NCBI RefSeq assembly: GCF_900117415.1
Contig: NZ_FPEI01000006.1
Coordinates: 2,232,001 to 2,296,000, forward strand
From: Hyphomicrobium sp. CS1BSMeth3
GTDB lineage: Bacteria; Pseudomonadota; Alphaproteobacteria; Rhizobiales; Hyphomicrobiaceae
DNA: 64,000 bases
Reading direction: 5' to 3'
Made by a program: the position numbers and the translations under genes
Notes under the pieces: model-generated
The model's database searches: none
What the model was told of the DNA's origin: nothing
Seen by the model: the letters and a program-made list of their open reading frames with translations, nothing else
Part shown: positions 1 to 14,173 of the stretch, in pieces
Position numbering within the stretch: position 1 is the first letter of the stretch
Layout of the letters: each line of letters starts with the position of its first letter

Positions 1-1739
1 GGCAGAAGCCAAGCAACGGCATACCATGAGAGCGAGGCCGCCGCGCCAGCGAGCAAGACACCCACAGCTACATGAACGACGTGAAACCTCAGGGCATCCG
101 TCAATGAGATGATGCTGCCTTGGCGCTTCTGCGGCTTCCAGCCGGCGTCCTGGCGCAAGAGAATCTGAATGAGCGCCCTTGCGTGGTTGAGCATCGTCAC
201 TGGTGCCACAAGCACGCTATGAACGAGCTCGACCATCCAAAGAGACAAGAGCGAGCCAACACGCCCGAGCGGCTGACGATCACGACTTAGTTGTCCAAGC
301 GCCAGTGTAAGACCCAGAAACTTCGGGAGGAGCACGACGGCCATCGTAGCAAGCAGCAGACGCAAGGCCGCGACCGGATCGTAGATCGGCCAATTCGGAA
401 ACAGCGACTTCGTGCTGTCGAAGTAGCTAACGACGCGCTGCTGCTCGATCCAGATCAGCCAGAGGCCCAGCAATATCACCAGCAACCACAGAGCGGACGA
501 CACATAGCTTGCAATGCCCATGCCCAAGTGAAGCCGGCTGACCGCCGTGAGCCCACGGGCACCAAGGATGCGTGCGTGCTGAAGGTTGCCCTGCATCCAT
601 CTGCGATCGCGTACGGCCATTTCGACAAACGTCGGTGGGCTTTGCTCGTGCGTGCCATCGAGACTCGTCAGCAGCGCGACCCGCCATCCAGCCCGCCTCA
701 GCAACGCAGCCTCAACGAAGTCGTGGCTCTGGATATGTCCGCCCCAAGGGGCATTTCCTGGCAACACGGGCAGGCCCGCGTTCTCGGCGAACGCGCGCGT
801 TCGTATGATCGCGTTGTGGCCCCAGTAGTTACCAGACGCGCCTTGCCAAGCGGCCAGTCCGGCGGCACTCATGGGGCCGAGGGTATTGTTCGCGAAGGCT
901 TGCAGTCGAGAGAATTTGGTGTGGCCAGGGGAGAGGCGTGGCACTGTCTGGATAAGGGCCGTATCCGGATGGGCCTGCATGGTGCAGACCAGCTGCATGA
1001 GTGTCTCGGCGGACATGACACTGTCTGCGTCGAACACAACGAAGTGGTCGTAGCCGCCTCCGTGGGTACGAATCCAGTCAGCAATGTTCCCGGCCTTCTT
1101 GCCGACGTTGTGAGCGCGATTGCGATAAGCGAATGTAACCTTTCCGCCGATCTCGCGCGAAAGCGACCTGAAGATATCGCGTTCGGCCGTCCTGTCTTCC
1201 TGCGTTTGACTATCGCTCACGACGAAGAAGGCGAATGCTTCGATCGCACCCTTGTCTTCGAGGTCGCGGACGAGATCGCGAATGGCGGCGGCGATCTGGC
1301 GCGCATCTTCGTGATAGACCGGAAACAGTAGAGCTGTACGTGATCCAGTGGGAGCTTCCGCCGGCGCCGGCACAATGGAATTGCCGTCGGTACCGGCAAG
1401 CAGGCAGCACGCGCCAAGGAAGGCATTGGCTGCGCCGAAGGCCACCCAGGCAAATGCGAGCGTCGACAAGCCAAGAAACAGATAGTGCAAAGGCGTTCCG
1501 CCGTTGTGCAGGGCCAAGGCGTTGTAAAGTGCAGACGCGAACGCGAAGGTCGTGAGAATGGTAGTTAGCAGCAGCGCGACGCCCATGATCCGCGACATCA
1601 GCGGATCATGAACATTCGGTCTGTTGTCCTGCTGCAGCTCGCCATCGTACCAGAGCTCCTGCGCGTTCATCTCAGTTGGCTGAGCTTTCAGCGGGGGCCG
1701 AGCCAGCCATCTATCCTTGGCTCCGGCGTTCTCTGTCAT
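1..1739 (-). CDS. opgH: Glucan glucosyltransferase OpgH (MdoH), 3' end cut by window edge
   Basis: Inner-membrane family-2 glycosyltransferase that elongates the beta-glucan backbone of osmoregulated periplasmic glucans from UDP-glucose. Translating the minus strand from an ATG at 1739 gives an open frame of 579 codons that runs out of the window with no stop. Visible family marks are the acceptor/metal motif FDADS, the segment GNYWGHNAIIR, and the product-binding motif DRRWMQGN (R..RW type). Several hydrophobic helices follow toward the C-terminus, the last beginning VLLAGAAASLSWYAVAW. The start overlaps the opgG stop by four bases (ATGA, 1736-1739), so the two are translationally coupled. 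The C-terminal end is missing only because the window stops. Confidence 0.93.
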   Translation of the reverse strand, partial: MTENAGAKDRWLARPPLKAQPTEMNAQELWYDGELQQDNRPNVHDPLMSRIMGVALLLTTILTTFAFASALYNALALHNGGTPLHYLFLGLSTLAFAWVAFGAANAFLGACCLLAGTDGNSIVPAPAEAPTGSRTALLFPVYHEDARQIAAAIRDLVRDLEDKGAIEAFAFFVVSDSQTQEDRTAERDIFRSLSREIGGKVTFAYRNRAHNVGKKAGNIADWIRTHGGGYDHFVVFDADSVMSAETLMQLVCTMQAHPDTALIQTVPRLSPGHTKFSRLQAFANNTLGPMSAAGLAAWQGASGNYWGHNAIIRTRAFAENAGLPVLPGNAPWGGHIQSHDFVEAALLRRAGWRVALLTSLDGTHEQSPPTFVEMAVRDRRWMQGNLQHARILGARGLTAVSRLHLGMGIASYVSSALWLLVILLGLWLIWIEQQRVVSYFDSTKSLFPNWPIYDPVAALRLLLATMAVVLLPKFLGLTLALGQLSRDRQPLGRVGSLLSLWMVELVHSVLVAPVTMLNHARALIQILLRQDAGWKPQKRQGSIISLTDALRFHVVHVAVGVLLAGAAASLSWYAVAWLL

Positions 1740-3370
1740 TGACTATTTGTCCATCGGTAGAGCCACGTCTCGGGCACGCGACCATTCCAGTCGCTCAGGT
1801 TTACGCGCAGCTCGGCCAAATCCTTTCCTTGTGGATCGAAGATCAGACTGACGCGCAGGCCTCCCGTCTCTGGATTGGGTTGAACGACCAGATTGCGAAT
1901 CTCGCCAACCGAGGTTGTGGCTTGCACCTTTGGTAGTTCCTTCTCGCCGAAGCGCTCCTGATCCAGGTAGTCGATTACGAAATGGATGCTTCCAGCAGCA
2001 GCTTCGTGATAGGCGCGGCCGATCCGAGTGTCGGATATCCACGGTCCGACGAAGCGGGTGGGTGTTTCATCGCGCCAACGAAGGCGATAGCTGAGTTGAT
2101 ACTCGCGACCTTTTTCGAGGTGCTGCGTAGGGCGCCAGAACGCGACGATATTGTCGTGGATCTCTTCCTCTGTCGGAAGCTCAACGAGAAAGACGCTGCC
2201 GGAGCCTGGACCGCGCATGAACTCCACCCACGCGCTCGGGCGACGCTCGTACCGCGCCTCCAAGTCCTCATAGTCGGCGAACTCGCGCCGCCGCTGGATC
2301 AGGCCGAAGCCGCGCGGATTGTTGTCGACAAAGGCACTCACCTGCAACTTGCGGGGATTGGTGAGGGGGCGCCAGATGCGCTCGCCGCTGCCGTTAAGAA
2401 TGGCGAGCCCATCGGAATCGTGCACGCGCGGGCGGAAGTCCTGCACCCGCGTTGAATTGACCGGACCGACGAGGAACATGCTCGTCAAAGGCGCGATGCC
2501 GATTTCACCGAGGGCTTGGCGCGGGTAGAGCGTCGCGTTTACGTCGACGATCGTCTCGGCGCCCGGATGCACCGTGAACGTGTACGCGCCGCTTGCCGAG
2601 GGGCTGTCGAGCAGAGCATGGATCGTAACGACGTTCGCATCGTCGGAAGGCTTCTCTACCCAGAACTTTCGAAACGAGGGGAATTCCTCACCCTTGGTGC
2701 TTGCCGTCCCTACGGCGAGCCCCCGCGCGGACAGTCCATAGACATGTCCCCGACCGAGAGCGCGGAAATAGCTCGCGCCCTGAAAGACGATGATCTCGTC
2801 CGCCTTGTCGGCACCGTTGAGCGGGCCGCTGATGCGAAAGCCAGAAAGGGGCATCTCGACTGCTTTCAAGCGGTCGTCCATGGCGCCCTCGCGTTCGTCG
2901 AGAAAATCCGCTCCCGTGAACTTCACCGGCTGTGACCTCCCGTTTTCGATCGCAAGGAGTTCGATGGGGTGCTTGAAGAGCCAGCCGAGCGGCAGCCCAT
3001 GAAGTTCGAGAGCTGGAGGTCGGCGATACCAGAGAGCACTCTTGGGCTGGAACCGCAGACGTCTGTAGTCATCATAATTCGCAGGTGCGGCCGACTTCAC
3101 TTCGGCAGCGGCCTTGTAGGGGGTAAACGAGAGTTCCTGCGCCTCTTTGCGTACCGTCTCGGCAATGTTCGGCTGCGCAATCGCAGATTCGCTCTGCGTG
3201 ATATCGGGGGCGCCCGAATCTCGGACGGGTTCGCCGACAGACGAGCTGATTGAGCCTGTGATGCAACACATACCGGCGATCGCAGCGGCGATCCGCCGGG
3301 TGCGCCGCCTTTCGACGTCCTCCGACAGCACGCACGCTGCTCCGCCAAGCCATTTCTTCATATCCTTCAT
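1736..3370 (-). CDS. opgG: Periplasmic glucan biosynthesis protein OpgG (MdoG)
   Basis: Exported protein needed for branching and release of osmoregulated periplasmic glucans, working with OpgH. From the start chosen here it has 544 residues, near the usual OpgG length. A basic N-terminus and a short hydrophobic run (IAAAIAGMCCITG) look like a signal peptide. The family core is recognisable in segments such as FQPKSALWYRRPPALELHG and FREIFQ-free beta-rich repeats ending LYRWTNSQ. The frame is open up to 3550, but an EcfG-type promoter at 3402-3426 lies inside that extension, so the start must be downstream. The candidates are ATG at 3379, 3370 and 3361. I prefer 3370 because GGAG precedes it closely. 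The exact codon is uncertain. It is the first gene of an opgG-opgH operon. Confidence 0.9.
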   Translation of the reverse strand: MKDMKKWLGGAACVLSEDVERRRTRRIAAAIAGMCCITGSISSSVGEPVRDSGAPDITQSESAIAQPNIAETVRKEAQELSFTPYKAAAEVKSAAPANYDDYRRLRFQPKSALWYRRPPALELHGLPLGWLFKHPIELLAIENGRSQPVKFTGADFLDEREGAMDDRLKAVEMPLSGFRISGPLNGADKADEIIVFQGASYFRALGRGHVYGLSARGLAVGTASTKGEEFPSFRKFWVEKPSDDANVVTIHALLDSPSASGAYTFTVHPGAETIVDVNATLYPRQALGEIGIAPLTSMFLVGPVNSTRVQDFRPRVHDSDGLAILNGSGERIWRPLTNPRKLQVSAFVDNNPRGFGLIQRRREFADYEDLEARYERRPSAWVEFMRGPGSGSVFLVELPTEEEIHDNIVAFWRPTQHLEKGREYQLSYRLRWRDETPTRFVGPWISDTRIGRAYHEAAAGSIHFVIDYLDQERFGEKELPKVQATTSVGEIRNLVVQPNPETGGLRVSLIFDPQGKDLAELRVNLSDWNGRVPETWLYRWTNSQ

Positions 3371-3401
3371 GCGCTCCATCCGGGCTGCAAGTAGGGGAAC
3401 G

Positions 3402-3426
3402 AACGCGGCCTGTTGTATTTCGTTCC
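3402..3426 (-). promoter_or_regulatory. EcfG-type (general stress) promoter of opgGH
   Basis: Read on the minus strand, GGAAC (3426-3422), 16 bases, then CGTT (3405-3402). This matches the GGAAC-N16/17-CGTT consensus of alphaproteobacterial EcfG sigma factors exactly. It lies 23-41 bases before the candidate opgG start codons. The match is seen in the sequence. Its use by EcfG is inference. Confidence 0.6.
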
Positions 3427-3595
3427 CGCTCTGCTGCGTGACGAAGCGCACCAGGGCCGACCCGGTCGGCAAGCGGTGAGCGGCGATTGCGCGGCGCTCG
3501 TCGGCAGTTATTCGAGCACAACGACAGCCGTGCCGACGGTCACGAGGCACGCTGGATCGACGGCCTCATCTGGTGCTTGTGGCCGCGTCGGAAAA

Positions 3596-3633
3596 GCCCG
3601 CAAGCGTGAGAAGCCCGTTGCGGGCTTCTCACG
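3596..3633 (-). terminator. Double hairpin with T-run after the SH3 gene
   Basis: A perfect 13-bp stem (3605-3617 with 3621-3633, loop of 3) starts 23 bases after the stop of the SH3 gene. A second, mutually exclusive stem pairs 3618-3625 with 3596-3603 and is followed on minus by TTTTCC. The second form is a classic intrinsic terminator. The first would disrupt it. It probably ends the SH3 transcript before opgG. Confidence 0.6.
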
Positions 3634-3655
3634 GAATTCTGGCGAGCCTACGAGA

Positions 3656-4378
3656 CTAGTTATCTCGCGCGCGACCGCCACGGTCGAGCCGCTGAGAGCG
3701 GTCACCAATTTCATTCGGTCGTGGCGCGCCGCGATCCTCCATGCGGAATTGCCGCATTTGATCTCGTGAGCGATCTACTCGACCGTCACCGCGGTCCACA
3801 CGCGGGCCCTGGCGCTCGACTCGGCGTACCTGCACGGCTTCGCGCCGATCCGCGCGGCGTTCGGCGCGATCGACACCGCGGTCGCCACGGTCCTCGAAGC
3901 GGTACACCCGGCGCTCTCTCCAACCATCCGCTCGATCATCGCGGCGGTCCCACCGATAGTCCCTCCAATTGACCTCCCAGCGGTCGCTCCAACGCGAGCG
4001 CTCCACGTACCAAGGTCTGTTTCGGTAGTAGGAGTCCCAATAGGGTCCGACCGAGAACGTCACAATCGGCACATCAATCTCAGAGATGTACTCGACGAGC
4101 GGAACATATCCTCCTTCAGCTGCGTAGCTCAAATAGGCTGAATAGACCCATCCGCGGCCGCCCTCGGTGCTCACGTCGCACCAACTGTATCCAGCAAGGC
4201 AGCCGTGGATATCGACCGGCGTATTACCTGGAAGTACATCGACGACGGGAAACTCGGGTGAAGGTCCTGCGCGCATATTCAAGTCCATCGTCACGATTGC
4301 ATCCTGCGCAAGCGCGGCAGTGGGAGCGGCGAGCGTGCCGATGAAGGCCGCCGCGAGAGGAGGTAGATAGCGTCTCAT
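3656..4378 (-). CDS. Exported SH3-domain protein with Arg/Asp-rich tail
   Basis: A 240-residue secreted protein of unknown role. Residues 1-24 are a clear Sec signal peptide ending ALAQ. Residues about 26-85 form a bacterial SH3 (SH3b type 3) domain, with the typical LNMRAGPSPEFPVVDVLP start and a GRGWVYSAYL end. From about residue 115 the chain becomes very rich in tryptophan, tyrosine, arginine and aspartate (YRNRPWY, then many DR and RR pairs). That is a low-complexity tail often seen in alphaproteobacterial SH3 proteins. An AGGA sequence stands before the ATG. SH3b domains usually bind peptidoglycan or protein ligands, so a periplasmic or cell-wall role is likely, but nothing more specific can be said. 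A strong hairpin follows the stop. Confidence 0.75.
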   Translation of the reverse strand: MRRYLPPLAAAFIGTLAAPTAALAQDAIVTMDLNMRAGPSPEFPVVDVLPGNTPVDIHGCLAGYSWCDVSTEGGRGWVYSAYLSYAAEGGYVPLVEYISEIDVPIVTFSVGPYWDSYYRNRPWYVERSRWSDRWEVNWRDYRWDRRDDRADGWRERRVYRFEDRGDRGVDRAERRADRREAVQVRRVERQGPRVDRGDGRVDRSRDQMRQFRMEDRGAPRPNEIGDRSQRLDRGGRARDN

Positions 4379-4761
4379 GAGCGTGTCCTTTCGAACGCAT
4401 AGCTTTGCATGGCCGCAAGCTTCTGTTGGAAGGAACAGCTCGACGACACGTTTGTTCCTCTAGTGAATGCAGTTTGCAAATGGGCTCGCCCGCTACCGGG
4501 CGATATCGACCGTTCACGCACATCCGTCCGACTTCACTGTTATGCGCATGGAGCTATCGATGGAATGCCGGCGGGTAGGAGAACGCGACCACGGATTTCG
4601 GCCGGCGACACGAAGCGCACCCGAGCAAAGATGATCCAAGTCATCGCATCGACGCGCTACGGCAATCTCTCGGCCCAACCCGGTTTGCGCCGTGCCGAGG
4701 AGGCTCAGTTGCGTGTTCTAGATGAAACAGCCGACGGCCGAGACAATGGCGCGCGCTACGA
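4379..4761. other. Gene-free stretch between the SH3 gene and the HWE kinase
   Basis: 383 bases between two minus-strand genes. It must hold the promoter of the SH3 gene and the 3' end of the kinase transcript. I see no convincing EcfG-type promoter, terminator with T-run or RNA gene here. A short open frame on plus (4409-4765) has no recognisable features. Confidence 0.5.
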
Positions 4762-6618
4762 CTAGCGGAGGCTTTGTAGGAGAGTGCTGATGGAGCTCGC
4801 ATTGTACGGCTTGCTGAGCCTGGGAGCGCCCTCGAACACATGGTCCATTGGGTGCTGCCCATCGAACCCAGTTGTCAATGCGAAGGGAATATCCTTTTCG
4901 CGGAGTAGACTAGCGATGGGGCTGCTTGTGGCGTCCCCAAGCCTGACGTCGATCAGGGCGCAATCAATGCCGCCCTCTCGCACAAGTTCGATACCTTGCT
5001 CGATCGTGCACGCGGGCCCGATGACGCAATAGCCCTGATCCTCGAGGTCTTGGCTCAGTTGCAGACCAACCAGAAGCTCGTCCTCGACCACGAGCACACG
5101 CCGGAAAACCGTCGCATCGTGCTCCACTTTGGGATCTGGCTCTGGCTCCTGCCTGATCCGAAATGGTGTATTGCTCGTCGGAACGAGTGACCTCTCGAAG
5201 TCGAAGCGAATGCCGTCAGCTTCGAAGTTCAGGCTCGCGCTGCCTCCCATCTCCGATGCTGCGGATCTCAAGACTGTGAGACCGAAGCCGCGCTGCACTG
5301 GCTCAACGACGGGCGGCCCGCCCGTTTCTTTCCAGGAAAGTGAGAAGCGAGGCACGTCGCCGGCGGCTTCAATGGCGTGCCAGGAAATGGAGACTTGCCC
5401 ATGAGCCGAGGATAGGGCTCCGTGCTTGACGGCATTGGTCGTCAGCTCATGAAGAACGAGCGCAAGCGACTGCGCCGTCCGTGCGGGCAACATGACTGTG
5501 TCACCCTCGGTCGAGATATTTGCCGCATTTGCGCTGAAAGGTCCCAAGGTGACGGAGACCAATTGACGGAGATCAGCCCCTCGCCAGTCGCATTGGCGCA
5601 GAAGATCGTGTGCTGCACTCATCGATTGAAGGCGCCCCTGCAGCGCCGCAACATATGCAGCTACCGATGTTGCGCCGGCACTCGACAGCCTCGTGATTGC
5701 GAGAACATTGGCCAGGACATTCTTGACGCGGTGATCCAGCTCGCCCATGAGCAAAGTCTGGTGCTCCTCCGCCTGTTTGCGCATCGAAATGTCGAGAAGC
5801 GTCCCGACAATGCGTTGGGGCTCTCCTGCGCTATTGCCGACCAGCTTGCCCCTGTCCAACAGCCAAAGGCCCTGGGATGCGGCGTCCGCCGCGACCCTGA
5901 ATTCCATCTCGAGGGGCTGCTCGTCATCGTGAGTTCTGGTGAAGCGCTGCAGTAAGCTCCTTCGATCGGCCGGATGGACAATCTTCAGGACGCCTTCGAG
6001 AGAACCGAGATCGCTCGAGGGGGCGCGGAGCAAGTTGCAGACATTCTGCGACCACTGAAATCGCTGCTGAGCAACGTCAAATTCATAGCTGGCGAACTGC
6101 GCGGCGTCGGCGGCGAGCCTGAGGCGTTCCTCACTCCGGCCCAACATCTCGTTCGTCGCCTCGAGCTGCCGCGTGCGCTCCGCGACACGCGTTTCAAGCT
6201 CCTCGTTGATGCCTCTCAGAAGTTTTGTCTTGCGATGGAGGTCGACAAATACTCTGACTTTGGCCTTCAGGATTTCCGGCTCGACGGGCACGGGAACGTA
6301 GTCCACCGCACCGATCTTGTAGCCCTTCACGAGATCCTCTTGGCTAAGCCGAACGCCGGATACGATAATGATCGCCGTCTTCTCGTGCCGAGGATGCTGC
6401 CTGATCATCGCCGCGAGCTCGAAGCCGTCGATATCGGGAAGGCAAACGTCCATCAAGATGACGGCGACTTCCGTCTTGACGAGTACGGCCAGAGCTTCTT
6501 GCGCCGAACCCGCCGAGATCAAGGTCTCGCCAAGGCTCTCCAAGATCGCATGATAAGTCAGAATCTTCCCGGGCTGGTCGTCGACCAGGAGAATGGCGTC
6601 GCGCTGCTGAATACTCAT
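4762..6618 (-). CDS. Hybrid sensor kinase: receiver - PAS - HWE kinase - receiver
   Basis: A 618-residue soluble signalling protein. Residues 8-125 are a receiver domain with DD and phosphoacceptor D57 (ILMDVCLPD). The conserved receiver lysine appears to be replaced by valine (DYVPVPVEP). A coiled coil (130-165) leads to a PAS-like domain (about 168-285). The kinase core has the HWE-family phosphoacceptor H297 (GELDHRVKN), the N-box HELTTNAVKHG and the diagnostic W-x-E as WKE near 429-431. A second receiver (about 507-615) carries D557 (ALIDVRLGD). The gene starts four bases after the stop of the HAMP-array kinase with AGGTGA as ribosome site, so the two are surely co-transcribed. HWE kinases often feed stress-response regulators in Hyphomicrobiales. 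A phosphorelay with the upstream kinase is inferred from context only. Confidence 0.9.
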   Translation of the reverse strand: MSIQQRDAILLVDDQPGKILTYHAILESLGETLISAGSAQEALAVLVKTEVAVILMDVCLPDIDGFELAAMIRQHPRHEKTAIIIVSGVRLSQEDLVKGYKIGAVDYVPVPVEPEILKAKVRVFVDLHRKTKLLRGINEELETRVAERTRQLEATNEMLGRSEERLRLAADAAQFASYEFDVAQQRFQWSQNVCNLLRAPSSDLGSLEGVLKIVHPADRRSLLQRFTRTHDDEQPLEMEFRVAADAASQGLWLLDRGKLVGNSAGEPQRIVGTLLDISMRKQAEEHQTLLMGELDHRVKNVLANVLAITRLSSAGATSVAAYVAALQGRLQSMSAAHDLLRQCDWRGADLRQLVSVTLGPFSANAANISTEGDTVMLPARTAQSLALVLHELTTNAVKHGALSSAHGQVSISWHAIEAAGDVPRFSLSWKETGGPPVVEPVQRGFGLTVLRSAASEMGGSASLNFEADGIRFDFERSLVPTSNTPFRIRQEPEPDPKVEHDATVFRRVLVVEDELLVGLQLSQDLEDQGYCVIGPACTIEQGIELVREGGIDCALIDVRLGDATSSPIASLLREKDIPFALTTGFDGQHPMDHVFEGAPRLSKPYNASSISTLLQSLR

Positions 6619-6622
6619 TCAG

Positions 6623-12883
<6,261 letters not shown>

Positions 12884-12959
12884 AAAATTCCCCCTCCAAT
12901 GGCGTACGGCGGGCTTCTGCGGAGCCCCAAGCTGGGCCCGCATCCCTACGCAGCGATTG

Positions 12960-12985
12960 AACGCACGCGGGAGTTGGATGGTTCC
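12960..12985 (-). promoter_or_regulatory. EcfG-type promoter of the HAMP-array kinase
   Basis: On minus, GGAAC (12985-12981), 17 bases, CGTT (12963-12960): an exact match to the general-stress consensus. It lies about 77 bases before the kinase ATG, in the 107-base gap after the DUF5985-type gene. The kinase pair can therefore be transcribed apart from the three small genes upstream. Confidence 0.6.
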
Positions 12986-12990
12986 GACGC

Positions 12991-13254
12991 TCAGTCGATC
13001 TTTTGTGAGCCGTTCTTGTTGCTCACGGCCGCAATGATGAGGCCGAACGTGAGCAGGCGCGTCAGATAGGCATAGGGCTCAAAATCCTCGGCAGCGCCGA
13101 TGAGTGCGAGTGCAAACCGCCCCGCGCTGTCTATGGCGAAGGCCAAAGAAAACATCATGAAGAAGCGATCGCGCGTCTGGTGCCAATACTTCAAGAAGAA
13201 TAGCGCCGCGACTGCCGACGCCATTGCCACCGCCCCTGAAATCACCGCTGTCAT
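12991..13254 (-). CDS. Small membrane protein, DUF5985 type (second copy)
   Basis: An 87-residue membrane protein with about three hydrophobic helices: residues 3-22, a middle segment around [21 protein letters not shown], and [11 protein letters not shown] near the C-terminus. A conserved-looking basic turn ([11 protein letters not shown]) follows the first helix. This matches what I know of DUF5985 proteins, which have no known function. Its ATG follows directly on the stop of the preceding gene (TGAATG), showing tight coupling. The two neighbours resemble each other in helix pattern but are not close copies, so they may form a heteromeric membrane complex. Confidence 0.75.
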   Translation of the reverse strand: MTAVISGAVAMASAVAALFFLKYWHQTRDRFFMMFSLAFAIDSAGRFALALIGAAEDFEPYAYLTRLLTFGLIIAAVSNKNGSQKID

Positions 13255-13512
13255 TCACTCGGAATCCCAGACAAGGCCATAGATAAGAACCGCCATCGCC
13301 ACAAATGCAGATGCTGCGCGGGCCGGAACGAAGTCGATGTCCGGAAAGACCAGCTTGTCAGCGATCAGCAGGACATTGTTCAACGTCAGGCCGACAAAGC
13401 AGAGCCCACTCCACAGCAGCAACCGATACTGGCTGCGCCGGTAAGCCCGCAACAAGAGACAAGCACACGTGAAGGCAGTGAGAGCGCAGAGACTGTAGAT
13501 GAGCACCGCCAT
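13255..13512 (-). CDS. Small membrane protein, DUF5985 type (first copy)
   Basis: An 85-residue membrane protein with three predicted helices: residues 2-20 (IYSLCALTAFTCACLLL), 31-50 (LLWSGLCFVGLTLNNVLL) and 64-80 (ASAFVAMAVLIYGL). A basic loop RAYRRSQYRLL follows helix one, as in its neighbour. It starts two bases after the stop of the winged-helix-like gene, and its own stop touches the start of the next gene. Function is unknown. The position points to a membrane component of the sensory locus. Confidence 0.75.
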   Translation of the reverse strand: MAVLIYSLCALTAFTCACLLLRAYRRSQYRLLLWSGLCFVGLTLNNVLLIADKLVFPDIDFVPARAASAFVAMAVLIYGLVWDSE

Positions 13513-13514
13513 TC

Positions 13515-13892
13515 TTACGGGTCTCTCCGAAACCTGAAGGCGTCTGCAAAACGTCTAATTTTGCGACCATGCTCGTGAATAAGCTTAGTCACCGGAATGA
13601 GCTGGCGCGCATGAACTTCCGCGGTCTTCGCGACTATCGCGTCGAGTTCCGAGGAGGAGCAATGATAGCTGTATCCCTCAGCATCCTTATTGAGGAAGCC
13701 CAGGCTCATCAAAGTACGAAGCACATGCTCCGCTTCCGTCGATGAGACATACAGTCTCTGCGCCAAGGCATCTGCGCTCCAACTAGCAGTCTCGCGGCGC
13801 ATCAGTAGGAGCGCCTCGAGCTCCGCAATCGACGCGATCGTTCTCAGCAGGAAATCAGTGACGTCCCGCGGTATGGGCTCGTTCGCTGCCAT
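13515..13892 (-). CDS. Small winged-helix-like protein heading the sensory operon
   Basis: A 125-residue cytosolic protein that I cannot assign to a named family. Residues about 15-75 read like a winged helix: two helices (DFLLRTIASIAELEALLLM), then WSADALAQRLYVSSTEAEHVLRTLMSLGFL with a helix-turn-helix rhythm, then a hydrophobic wing (GYSYHC). The C-terminal 40 residues are helical and end basic (HGRKIRRFADAFRFRRDP). AGGGAAGG precedes the ATG. It is the first of three overlapping or abutting genes and sits under a near-perfect palindrome at 13902-13929. It may be a regulator of the operon or an adaptor for the membrane proteins. Both are inference. Confidence 0.7.
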   Translation of the reverse strand: MAANEPIPRDVTDFLLRTIASIAELEALLLMRRETASWSADALAQRLYVSSTEAEHVLRTLMSLGFLNKDAEGYSYHCSSSELDAIVAKTAEVHARQLIPVTKLIHEHGRKIRRFADAFRFRRDP

Positions 13893-13901
13893 CCTTCCCT
13901 C

Positions 13902-13929
13902 AGCTCAGTTCGTCAATAACGACTGAGCT
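13902..13929. promoter_or_regulatory. Inverted repeat before the winged-helix-like gene
   Basis: AGCTCAGT (13902-13909) and ACTGAGCT (13922-13929) are perfect inverted repeats. The stem extends inward to CGT/ACG with one bulged T. It begins nine bases upstream of the start codon. It could be an operator for the encoded protein or an mRNA hairpin near the ribosome site. Confidence 0.4.
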
Positions 13930-14173
13930 AGACGCTGGCAACCCTCGGCCATATGGCCCGGAGTTTTGGGTACGCGACAAGTAATGGTGCGCGCGAGCGG
14001 GAGTCGAAAGACGAGCAAGCCCCCATGAGCCGCTTCTCCGCGGCCGGATCTCAGTGTGCTCAGAAACTCGACGTGGCGTACGGATCGTTGGGCCTCAACC
14101 TATGGGTACTCGTGCCGGCCTTCGCCAGCGTTGGTCTTATCGCACGCCATCCACGCCAAGGGTATTGGACATC

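Noticed and set aside
291-1331. A 346-codon open frame on plus
   Set aside because: It lies antisense to opgH, whose glycosyltransferase motifs are clear.
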